From Acholeplasmatales bacterium (lineage in GTDB: Bacteria; Bacillota_I; Bacilli_A; Acholeplasmatales; Anaeroplasmataceae), in assembly GCA_900770055.1 (NCBI GenBank), contig CAAGJD010000133.1:1-64000 (forward strand): 64,000 bases of DNA. Reading direction: 5' to 3'. This document shows positions 22,635 through 30,031 of the stretch, piece by piece. The stretch's first letter is position 1; each line of letters starts with the position of its first letter. The position numbers were made by a program, and so were the translations under genes. A model generated the notes under the pieces. That model was not told the origin of the DNA, did not search any database, and was given only the letters and a program-made list of their open reading frames with translations.

Positions 22635-24626
22635 ATGCCATTAGATAAAGTAGACACAAATAATCGTGAAGATATTTTTGTTAATGACAATAATTTATAT
22701 GGTAAAGAAACTAAAACAGTTCCTAAGCCACAATCAGATATTAGCATAGATAATGAACAATTTTTAGATAACATAGTAAATGCTTGTATATCTAGTCAAT
22801 TAGATATAAGCGCATTACAATCTTTTACAAGAGTATCTCAAAGTAGGAATCAAATTTATGATACAATAGATACTATGTGCGAAGATTCAATGGTTGCTGC
22901 AATACTTGAAACATATGCAGAAGATGCTACAGAGTATAATGATCAGGGTCAAGTAATTTGGGCAGAAGCTGAAGATGCAAATGTTTTAAAATATATAAGT
23001 TATTTACTTGAAACTATGCGTATAGATAAACATATTTATAAGTGGGTACATAGTTTATGTAAATATGGTGATGTATATTTAAGACTCTATAGAGAATCTG
23101 AATTTAATAAAAATGATATTTTCGAAGAAAAAAATAATCTTGAAGCTGTATCAAATATAAAATCGAGGTTAAATAAACTTCAAGAGAGCAAATTAAATAA
23201 TAATGATAAATCAAAATTAAATGAAGATGTAGTCATTAAAGCTTATGCTAAAAGTGATCATTATGTACCTTATCTAGAATTAATGACAAATCCAGCAGAA
23301 ATGTTTGAATTAACTAAATTCGGTAAAACAGCTGGTTATATAAAAGCTGATGTTAAACAAATGTCATCCAAAAGTATAAATAGTCAAAATATGATATTAC
23401 AACAGTACAAATTTAAAAAAGATGATGTAACAGTTTTTAGTGCCACTGAATTTGTTCATGCTTGTTTGGAAGATGATTCAAATAGAATACCAGAAGAAGT
23501 AGATATTTTCTTAGATAATGCTTCATACGATAGTGATTCAAATGCCATAACATATACAGTAAAAAGAGGTCAGTCATTATTTCAAAATGCATTTAAGATT
23601 TGGAGAGAACTTTCACTGCTTGAAAATTCTGTGATGTTAAATAGAATAACTAAATCAGCAGTAATAAGACTTGTAAATGTGGAAGTTGGAGATATGCCAA
23701 AAGAAATGATTGGTCCACATCTTCAAGGTATAAAATCATTAATGGAACAAAAAGCAGCTATTAATGAAGGAAATTCTTTAAGTGAATATACCAATCCAGG
23801 ACCAATTGAAAATAATATATATGTTCCTGTAAATGGTGGTAAAGGAGCTATCACCACATCTACAGTTGGCGGAGATTTTAATGTTGGTGATTTGGTAGAT
23901 CTTGATTATTTTAAGAATAAGTTTTTTGGAGCAATGAGAGTTCCAAAACAATTCTTTGGCGATACTGATGATGGTGCAGGTTTTAATGGTGGGCAATCTT
24001 TATCAATTATTTCATCTAGATATGCAAAGATGATAAAGAGAATTCAAAATACTATAATTCAGGCAATCACAGATGCAGTAAATCTAATGTTGCTTGATAG
24101 AGGCTTAGATAACTATATAGGAAAATTTAGTATTCGTATGTTGCCTCCTACAACACAAGAGCAAATAGATAGAAGAGAAAATGTTTCATCTAAAATTCAG
24201 CTTACAAGAGATACAATGGATATTCTTTCTGATATAGATGATCCTATTACTAAATTGAAGATATTAAAATCTCTATTATCAGATATTATAACAGATGGTG
24301 ATGTTATTTCTACAATACAAGAATTTATAGATAAAACAGAAGCTAAATTGAATGCGGATAATTCTGAAACAGATTCTGACGATAATCTACATAAAGATAG
24401 CTCAAATAGAGATTATTCATATGGCGATTCAAACGATGATAGTGACGATGACATTGATTCTAGTGAACCCCTTGATTTAGATGGAAGTAATGAACAAGAT
24501 AACGATTTATCATCAGCTATAAATGATTATGCTAGTGGCATAGAGTCAGATAAAGGAAATTTACCATCTCCTGATGAATTAGGAGTAGGAGATTTAAGTG
24601 ATAATAATAATCCAGATTTAGGTTAA
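22635..24626 (+). CDS. Portal protein (T4 gp20-like)
   Basis: The 663-residue protein directly follows terL (12 nt gap, GAAAGGAG). It contains the conserved portal features of T4-like phages: RVSQSRNQIYDTIDTMCEDSM near residue 65, AAILETYAEDATEYND, a central HSLCKYGDVYLRLYRE, a wing domain, KMIKRIQNTIIQAITDAVN, and an acidic, low-complexity C-terminal tail (DDSDDDIDSSEPLDLDG). It forms the dodecameric ring at the capsid vertex through which DNA enters and to which the neck attaches. The insertion LNKLQESKLNNND...LNEDVV carries L-x-E sites, so partial processing is conceivable. Confidence 0.85.
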   Translation: MPLDKVDTNNREDIFVNDNNLYGKETKTVPKPQSDISIDNEQFLDNIVNACISSQLDISALQSFTRVSQSRNQIYDTIDTMCEDSMVAAILETYAEDATEYNDQGQVIWAEAEDANVLKYISYLLETMRIDKHIYKWVHSLCKYGDVYLRLYRESEFNKNDIFEEKNNLEAVSNIKSRLNKLQESKLNNNDKSKLNEDVVIKAYAKSDHYVPYLELMTNPAEMFELTKFGKTAGYIKADVKQMSSKSINSQNMILQQYKFKKDDVTVFSATEFVHACLEDDSNRIPEEVDIFLDNASYDSDSNAITYTVKRGQSLFQNAFKIWRELSLLENSVMLNRITKSAVIRLVNVEVGDMPKEMIGPHLQGIKSLMEQKAAINEGNSLSEYTNPGPIENNIYVPVNGGKGAITTSTVGGDFNVGDLVDLDYFKNKFFGAMRVPKQFFGDTDDGAGFNGGQSLSIISSRYAKMIKRIQNTIIQAITDAVNLMLLDRGLDNYIGKFSIRMLPPTTQEQIDRRENVSSKIQLTRDTMDILSDIDDPITKLKILKSLLSDIITDGDVISTIQEFIDKTEAKLNADNSETDSDDNLHKDSSNRDYSYGDSNDDSDDDIDSSEPLDLDGSNEQDNDLSSAINDYASGIESDKGNLPSPDELGVGDLSDNNNPDLG

Positions 24627-24640
24627 TCTAATTAAAAAAA

Positions 24641-24666
24641 GGTAGCTGGGTTAAAATCCAGCTACC
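24641..24666. terminator. Strong hairpin after the portal gene, with T-run on the minus strand
   Basis: GGTAGCTGG (24641-24649) and CCAGCTACC (24658-24666) form a perfect 9-bp, GC-rich stem with an 8-nt loop. A seven-A run precedes it, so the T-run of a canonical terminator lies on the minus strand, although all genes nearby are on the plus strand. It may act as a bidirectional terminator, an RNA stabiliser between portal and downstream genes, or block antisense transcription. Confidence 0.55.
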
Positions 24667-24711
24667 AAATATAAATAACTAAGTTGATTATATCAAATAG
24701 GAGAATTAATA

Positions 24712-25170
24712 ATGATAAGTAGAAGTGATTGTTTAATACTTTTAAAAGAACTAAAAAATAATGGAATTGAAACAGATGATATAGTAAAAGAATTATATTC
24801 AACCAATAATATTGCTAAAGTTGTAAAATTTATAAATGATAATAGGCAACTAGATTTAAGTGCTTTTTATGAAAGATTAAGAAAAAATTATAATGATAAA
24901 AAATCTAATTTATATATTAATATAGTAAAAAGTGACGAAGATAATTTTAACTCAGATAAAATTTTATCAACCTTAGCAGCATTGCAATTACAAATATTTT
25001 TGTATAGCAAAAATTTAAATGCAGATTCTAAGGAAATGTTTTTAAGACATAGCAGAGCTAATGAGATTTGTAAAGTTTTAGATAAATATCTACAAACATA
25101 TGATTTACGTAATCCATTAAAATTATTGCAACTGATTAAAGCTGATTTAAAAGCATTAGAAAACAGTTAA
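24712..25170 (+). CDS. Small head-cluster protein of unknown function (152 aa)
   Basis: Lysine-rich, all-helical protein between portal and protease genes, with GGAG before the ATG. No named family is recognised. In T4-like phages small core proteins (gp67/gp68) occupy this position, so a prohead-core role is possible from context only. The last codons enter the inverted-repeat element (25166-25219), placing the palindrome at the end of its transcript. Confidence 0.5.
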   Translation: MISRSDCLILLKELKNNGIETDDIVKELYSTNNIAKVVKFINDNRQLDLSAFYERLRKNYNDKKSNLYINIVKSDEDNFNSDKILSTLAALQLQIFLYSKNLNADSKEMFLRHSRANEICKVLDKYLQTYDLRNPLKLLQLIKADLKALENS

Positions 25171-25219
25171 TAAACAGTTTATCAATTTATTTTTAAAAGC
25201 TATGTATTAATTAATAAAT
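25166..25219 (+). repeat. Inverted-repeat element with palindromic core (partner at 1967-2020)
   Basis: The reverse complement of this segment matches 1986-2020 at 34 of 35 positions, with continuing similarity in the TATTAATTAATA flank. The core TTAATAAACAGTTTATCAA (25167-25185) is a dyad with one central base. It overlaps the stop codon of the 24712 gene and is followed by a perfect terminator hairpin at 25239. It marks the boundary before the protease/capsid unit. Confidence 0.6.
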
Positions 25220-25238
25220 TAATTTATATATTAATATA

Positions 25239-25280
25239 AAAATTCTCTAAAATTATAATTTTAGAGAATTTTAATTTATT
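25239..25280 (+). terminator. Rho-independent terminator (long A+T stem)
   Basis: Bases 25239-25254 and 25257-25272 are a perfect 16-bp inverted repeat centred on AT, with TCTCTAAAA/TTTTAGAGA in the middle, followed by TTTTAATTTATTTATT. In RNA the apex opens to a small loop. It ends the terL-portal transcript before the protease gene. The symmetric A/T flanks could make it work in both directions. Confidence 0.75.
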
Positions 25281-25337
25281 TATTAATAATTTATAAAAAT
25301 AAATAAATAAAAAAATAAATAATCATAAAAAATAATA

Positions 25338-25353
25338 GCTAAATTTTATAGAT
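25338..25353 (+). promoter_or_regulatory. GCTAAAT intergenic motif, copy 4
   Basis: GCTAAAT (25338-25344) is followed 2 nt later by TATAGAT, 62 nt before the protease ATG and after the terminator at 25239. A promoter must lie in this 235-nt gap for the capsid operon, and this is the only recurring motif seen in it. The nearly identical arrangement at 34076 supports a shared element. Confidence 0.35.
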
Positions 25354-25405
25354 TTGTGTGAAAATAATTTATACAAATTAAAGATTAGCTTAATAGGAGA
25401 GTTCA

Positions 25406-26926
25406 ATGTCAGATTTAAGTGTAAAAAAAGAAGATCTCGTATTAGATGATACTGTCAAAAAGAACTCCAAAGGCGAAGCTATTTTAGGTCGACTATATGG
25501 ACCATGTGCTGATTTTCTATCACCTACACGCAATGGAAGAGGTTATAGTGAATCTCTTTGGGAAAAGGTTTTTGATAGTGAAATTGTAAATGAATATTTT
25601 GAAGCAGGTGGAATTCTTGGAGAATTAAATCACCCAGTAGATAGATCAGAAACAGATCTAGAAAAAGTTGCAGTTTGCATGCCTGAAAAGCCTAAAAAAG
25701 ACAAAGATGGCCATTTAGTCGCAGAATTTGATATTCTTGACACACCAAATGGAAGAATAGTTTATACACTAGCAAAATATGGTTATAAACTTGGTGTAAG
25801 TTCACGTGGTGATGGCGAGATAATCGAAGGAATTGACGGTGATACTGTTGATGAAGATTCATATAATTTAGAAGCTTTTGATATAGTTTTATTACCAGCA
25901 GTTAAAGCAGCAAGATTAAAGATGGTTGAGAGTGTTCAGAAATCATTTAAGGAAGCTTTAACAGAGTCCTTAAATAAATCTACACCAGAAGAAAGAAAGA
26001 TTATGGAAGACACGCTCAAAGATCTTAAGATTGATTATAAATCTGAAAAGATTGATAATATAGAAGTAAATCAAGATAACAGTACAGCCAATGATGTGGG
26101 AGTAAATGTGATAACTGATTTACAAGAATCTCTCGAAAGAGAACAAAAGCTTAGAATTCAAATAAAAGAATTACAAGAACAGCTGTCAGTTTGTTATACA
26201 AAAGAAGTTAAGTTAAACGAGGAGTTACATAAATATAAATCCTCTGTAATTACTTTAAGTGATAAAGCTAAGCAAGTAAAAGACTTGAATGTTAAAGTTG
26301 AATCATTAGAAAAGCAATTATCTGAAAAAGATACAGTGATTGCCACAAAAGATGATAGAATTTCAAAATTAATTGAGAGTCGAAAATTAGATAAAGATAG
26401 CACAAAAACTTTAAATGAATCTATTCAGTCAAAAGATATAAAGATTTCTGAGCTCCATAAACAAAATATAGAGTTACAAGAAAATCTTGAATCTACTAAA
26501 AAAGATTCAGAAAAAGTTCAAATATCTTTAAATGAACAAATAGAAGATTTAAAGAAAAATTCAGCAATCAAAAAGGCAGAATTTGATAGTAAGCTAAGCA
26601 AAGCTAATAAATTAGTAGAACAATATAGACGTATAGCAAAAGTTGCTGTTAATAAATATATTGAGTCTAAAGCTAACATATTAGGTATAAGTCCAAATGA
26701 GATTAAAAATAGGTTAAGTGAAAATTATTCATTTGATGAAATTGATAAGGTTTGCGATAGTTTACAGAATTATCAAATAAATATAAGTAAATTACCTTTT
26801 GATGTTGGTAAAAAATCTGTTAGAATGAAAGTAACAGAAGCTAAAAAAGATCCACTAAAATTAAATAGTTCGTTTGATGATGAAATTGACGATCAACTTT
26901 TAAGATTAGCTGGAATAAATGATTAA
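25406..26926 (+). CDS. Prohead protease fused to a coiled-coil scaffold (T4 gp21-like protease domain)
   Basis: Residues 1-175 match T4 gp21-type prohead proteases: GRLYGPCADFLSPTRNGRGYS, catalytic His in GELNHP (H76), catalytic Ser in GVSSRG (S132/S133), and AFDIVLLPAVKAARL. T4 gp21 cleaves after Glu in (L/I)-x-E. Residues about 220-400 form a long coiled coil (LEREQKLRIQIKELQEQL, VKVESLEKQLSEKD), and the C-terminal 100 residues are compact and charged. This is the size and layout of a protease-scaffold fusion, where the C-part forms the prohead core and is degraded on maturation. The gene sits immediately before the capsid gene. Confidence 0.8.
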   Translation: MSDLSVKKEDLVLDDTVKKNSKGEAILGRLYGPCADFLSPTRNGRGYSESLWEKVFDSEIVNEYFEAGGILGELNHPVDRSETDLEKVAVCMPEKPKKDKDGHLVAEFDILDTPNGRIVYTLAKYGYKLGVSSRGDGEIIEGIDGDTVDEDSYNLEAFDIVLLPAVKAARLKMVESVQKSFKEALTESLNKSTPEERKIMEDTLKDLKIDYKSEKIDNIEVNQDNSTANDVGVNVITDLQESLEREQKLRIQIKELQEQLSVCYTKEVKLNEELHKYKSSVITLSDKAKQVKDLNVKVESLEKQLSEKDTVIATKDDRISKLIESRKLDKDSTKTLNESIQSKDIKISELHKQNIELQENLESTKKDSEKVQISLNEQIEDLKKNSAIKKAEFDSKLSKANKLVEQYRRIAKVAVNKYIESKANILGISPNEIKNRLSENYSFDEIDKVCDSLQNYQINISKLPFDVGKKSVRMKVTEAKKDPLKLNSSFDDEIDDQLLRLAGIND

Positions 26927-26944
26927 ATTTAAGGAGAATTAAAT

Positions 26945-28249
26945 ATGGCAAATTTATTAGAACAATATAAATCAAGACTTGCTGTAGCTGATAAATATTA
27001 TGCACAGCAACACAATGGCGCTAGACTTTCTGAAGGCAAGAAGATGGTTGTAGCAAAATGTTTGGAAAATGTTAATAAGTTTATAAATGAAGCTTTTAGC
27101 AATTCTGTTGGAACACAAAGAAGCGATCTTGGAATGTTTAAGAGATTCGCACTTAATCTTACTAATGTAGCTCTTCCTAACCTTATTTCTCATGATCTTG
27201 TTATAGTTCACCCTATGTCAAGCATGTCTGGTTACATAAACTATATAGAGTATACAACTGGCTCGAATAAGGGTCAAGTAAAGCAAGGTGACGTTATAAA
27301 TAGCCCATTTGGTCTTGGTAACGTAGATCCTGATTATACATCTGCTAGAGTTGTTGAGACTGTAACTCTTGATGGTGGAGGTAATGCAACACTTGCTTGG
27401 GCTCCTATATATGATGGTGATGATGCCGCTTCTAAAGCAGCAGTTGTTGGTGCTGAAGGTGCTACAGTTGAGGTTGTTGATGCTAAAGCTGGTAAGATAA
27501 AGGTTACTGGTGCAAGCGGTGAAGTTAAGATTAAGTATGTATATGACAATGTTGTTATACCTCAAAATGACATTCCGATTGTTAATGCTAGAATGCAGGC
27601 TATTCCTCTTATAGCTAAAGCAAGAAGAATCGCAGTTTACTATTCTCAGATTGCTGCATTCCAAGCAAAGACTGATTACGGTTTTGATCTTGGTGATCAG
27701 CTTGCTGAAAAAGCTGTTGGAGAACTTTCTTATGAGATAGATACTGAAGTTACTCAGTTGCTTATAGACAATGCAGATGAAGATGCTAGATTAGTTTGGT
27801 CTAAGACACTTCCTGTAGGCGTAAGCAAGACTGAGCATTATGAAGGATTTACTGAAATACTTGGCATTGGTACTCAGATAGTATACGATAGAACAAAGAG
27901 ATTCGCTCCTAACTATATGCTTATAGCTTCTAACGTACTTCCTGTACTTAGATTTATTAAGGGCTTCACAGCTGCTCCTACTGGTTCTATCAATGGTCCT
28001 TACTTCGCTGGTACTCTTGATCACTTCAAGGTATTTGTAACTCCTAACATTGAGCCTGGTAAGTTTGTAATTGGTGTAAATGGAGATGACATGATGTCTT
28101 CTGCAGCTGTATATGCACCTTACATGGCAATTGTTCCTACTCAGTTACTTCAGTATGCTGATGGTGGCACATCACAAGGTTGGTCTACACTCTATGACCT
28201 TAAACTTCTTAACAAGAATCTTCTTGTTTCTGGTAGAATTACAGACTAA
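26945..28249 (+). CDS. Major capsid protein (T4 gp23-like, HK97 fold)
   Basis: The 434-residue protein begins with a helical 49-residue propeptide ending F-I-N-E|A (E49-A50), which fits the gp21 consensus and corresponds to the cleaved region of T4 gp23. It then has LGMFKRFALNLTNVALPNLISHDLVIVHPMSSMSGYINYIEY, the counterpart of gp23's MVRRAIPNLIAFDICGVQPM region. A Gly/Ala/Val-rich insertion (residues about 135-195) could be a surface domain. Codons are better optimised (more GCT, GGT, CTT) than in neighbouring genes, as expected for the most abundant protein. Confidence 0.85.
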   Translation: MANLLEQYKSRLAVADKYYAQQHNGARLSEGKKMVVAKCLENVNKFINEAFSNSVGTQRSDLGMFKRFALNLTNVALPNLISHDLVIVHPMSSMSGYINYIEYTTGSNKGQVKQGDVINSPFGLGNVDPDYTSARVVETVTLDGGGNATLAWAPIYDGDDAASKAAVVGAEGATVEVVDAKAGKIKVTGASGEVKIKYVYDNVVIPQNDIPIVNARMQAIPLIAKARRIAVYYSQIAAFQAKTDYGFDLGDQLAEKAVGELSYEIDTEVTQLLIDNADEDARLVWSKTLPVGVSKTEHYEGFTEILGIGTQIVYDRTKRFAPNYMLIASNVLPVLRFIKGFTAAPTGSINGPYFAGTLDHFKVFVTPNIEPGKFVIGVNGDDMMSSAAVYAPYMAIVPTQLLQYADGGTSQGWSTLYDLKLLNKNLLVSGRITD

Positions 28250-28292
28250 TATATACTTATAATTGTATATTTATAATATAAAATAATGAGAA

Positions 28293-28331
28293 ACTGACTG
28301 GGAACGGGGCCCCTCTTAGTTCTCAGTCAGT
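28293..28331 (+). terminator. Stable hairpin after the capsid gene with GC-rich loop
   Basis: ACTGACTGGGAAC (28293-28305) pairs with GTTCTCAGTCAGT (28319-28331) as a 13-bp stem with one G-U pair. The loop contains the 8-nt palindrome GGGGCCCC, striking in such an A+T-rich genome. There is no T-run immediately after it, so it may be a 3' stabiliser or attenuator that helps give high capsid mRNA levels rather than a full terminator. GGGGCCCC could also mediate kissing between RNA copies. Confidence 0.6.
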
Positions 28332-28340
28332 AGTATCTTT

Positions 28341-28934
28341 ATGAGTATGCATCAATCATTTGATGAAATAAAACAAACTATAACTAAAGATGTCTTGTGG
28401 GATTATTATAAGATACGCATAAATGCAAATACTGCACAACATTTTAAAATATCACAAAATAAGTTAAAGCAGTTAGTTGAACTATATAATATAGTAAAAA
28501 CAAAAGATGATATAAAAGCTACAAAAGAATAAACCCGTTTAGAAAGATATGGCGTAAAGAATCCATTTCAAACGGAATCTAATATAAAACGTGGTGATGG
28601 TAACCCATCAAGAAAATCTGAAGTTATTGAGAAAATATTAAAAACTCGTAATGATAATAATTCTTATAAGAGTGCAGCCTTAAAAAATAAAGAAACAAGG
28701 ATACGTAATAGTGGTTCTTTAAAAGATTCTTACTATAATGGCATCAAGAAACAACAAGAAATATTAATAAATAAATTTGGAAATCTTGATGCTGCTTATA
28801 AAGCACAATAAGAAACTAGATTAAATACTTTTAGAGAAAAATATAATGTTGAAAATCCATATCAGTTGGATAGTGTTAAACATAAAATAATTGAAACATC
28901 TAAACGAAGATATGACACAATGAAAATAAAATAA
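28341..28934 (+). pseudogene. Degenerate homing-endonuclease-like gene with two in-frame stops
   Basis: One reading frame runs from ATG 28341 to TAA 28932-28934 with stops at 28530-28532 and 28809-28811. Part 1 is helix-turn-helix-like (DVLWDYYKIRINANTAQHFKISQNKLKQL). Parts 2 and 3 carry YGVKNPFQTESNIK and YNVENPYQLDSVKHK with K.T/ET.R-type segments, a repeat characteristic of phage-encoded endonucleases with tandem DNA-binding repeats. No catalytic site is identifiable. It is inserted between the capsid gene and the fibre genes, and bracketed by hairpins at 28293 and 28955. The first 63 codons (28341-28532) could still be translated as a short protein. Confidence 0.6.
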
Positions 28935-28954
28935 ATTAATTGAATTAAAGTGGG

Positions 28955-29006
28955 TGTCCGACTAAGAGATAATTATATTTTATCATCTTAATCGGACATT
29001 TGTTTA
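28955..29006 (+). terminator. Rho-independent terminator
   Basis: TGTCCGA (28955-28961) pairs with TCGGACA (28992-28998), extended inward by TAAGA/TCTTA with one mismatch and one bulge, and followed by TTTGTTT. It closes the degenerate endonuclease segment just upstream of the MFIYEKN gene at 29030. Confidence 0.65.
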
Positions 29007-29029
29007 TATAGAAATGAGGATTAAATAAA

Positions 29030-29566
29030 ATGTTCATATATGAAAAGAATAAAATAAATTCAGAAACAGGAAAATTAGAGCAAACCCTTAACATAACCTT
29101 TGAAGGAAATAAGCCAGTAGAAAATCCTGATGTTATTGTTACTAAAGATGGTATTGAGGGGATAAAAAGCGACTCTAACGCTTATATAGCATTGTTTCCA
29201 AACGACACTGACAAAGTTTCGTCTTATAGTTTAGACGGAGAAGTTATTGCAATAAGTATTGAGCAAAATTTCCGTACATTTGCTCTTACATTCAAAAAAT
29301 CCGTTGGAATTAACTTAACTAACGACTTATATAATTATTTATATTATATTAGAATTCATAACGATACCTATACATATACCGAATTAAAAACCACAGAAGG
29401 TGATAGTATATATTTACAAGATATTGGTGAGTATATTGTTGATATAGAAAATAAAATATTGCATACTCCGACAAAAGACTATAATTTTACAGAATTATCA
29501 ACTGATTTTAATGAAGCAATAAACAATAAAACATTTATTGGAATATCATTTACTTATGATATATAA
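29030..29566 (+). CDS. MFIYEKN-family modular protein, copy 1 (178 aa)
   Basis: N-terminal 50 residues (MFIYEKNKINSETGKLEQTL, then NITFEGNKPVENPDV, DGIEGIKSDSNAY) are nearly the same in the genes at 34125 and 34689 and more distantly at 35274; the C-terminal 125 residues differ between copies but share 'G.Y..DIE.K..' near the end. A constant base with a variable beta-rich domain suggests an anchored virion surface or fibre-tip protein. It sits between the capsid and tail-fibre genes. Function is not known. It is followed after 9 nt by a micro-ORF of a type that also follows copies 2 and 3. Confidence 0.55.
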   Translation: MFIYEKNKINSETGKLEQTLNITFEGNKPVENPDVIVTKDGIEGIKSDSNAYIALFPNDTDKVSSYSLDGEVIAISIEQNFRTFALTFKKSVGINLTNDLYNYLYYIRIHNDTYTYTELKTTEGDSIYLQDIGEYIVDIENKILHTPTKDYNFTELSTDFNEAINNKTFIGISFTYDI

Positions 29567-29575
29567 GGTATAATT

Positions 29576-29674
29576 ATGAAAACACTATTAAACTTTATCG
29601 AAAAACATAAAGAGTATTTCAAAAAAAATTGTGCGTTTTACAATCGTATTTGTAGCATATTAAGTAAAAATTAA
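29576..29674 (+). CDS. Micro-ORF MKTLLNFIEK..., copy 1 (32 aa)
   Basis: ATG 29576 to TAA 29674, starting 9 nt after the stop of MFIYEKN copy 1. The N-terminus MKTLLNFIEKH is related to MKHILNFIERKGK (34642) and (M)KQILNFIK (35224), each placed directly after another family copy. This repeated placement is the only evidence that it is meaningful; the ribosome site is weak (AAGG), so coupling to the upstream gene is likely. Confidence 0.45.
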   Translation: MKTLLNFIEKHKEYFKKNCAFYNRICSILSKN

Positions 29675-29727
29675 AAAGTTGTATATATATAATATAATAA
29701 ATTTATAAGGGGAGGTTTTTCATTGTT

Positions 29728-30024
29728 GTGAAAGTTTTAAATGATGAGGGATTAGCACATTTATGGAGTAAAATGAAAGGCACTTTTGTTCCTAACACCT
29801 TAACAATAAATGATAAACCTCTTACTTCCAATATAAAAATAACAATAGAAGATTTAGACATAAAAATTGCAAATAGCAGTACAGCAGGTTTAGTTAAGAG
29901 TAGTGAAGAAGAAAATAAGATTAAAGTTAATGAAGATGGAATAATGGAAGTAAACACTATAAATATAAATAAATTAGTACAATCATCAGGAGATAAATTA
30001 ATATTAGATTGTCAGGAGGAGTAA
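29728..30024 (+). CDS. Short tail-fibre / receptor-binding accessory protein (98 aa)
   Basis: MKVLNDEGLAHLWSKMKGTF is a common opening of phage fibre-associated proteins ('LNDEGLxxLWxKxK'), followed by a beta-rich TLTINDKPLTSNIKITIEDLDI, then STAGLVKSSEEENKIKVNEDG, a fibre-repeat-like segment. GTG 29728 is 12 nt from a strong GGAGG (29711-29715); an in-frame ATT at 29722 is better spaced (6 nt), so the true start may be the non-AUG codon. The end is 7 nt before the next fibre gene, whose ribosome site is inside this gene. Confidence 0.55.
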   Translation: MKVLNDEGLAHLWSKMKGTFVPNTLTINDKPLTSNIKITIEDLDIKIANSSTAGLVKSSEEENKIKVNEDGIMEVNTININKLVQSSGDKLILDCQEE

Positions 30025-30031
30025 TTTTAAG

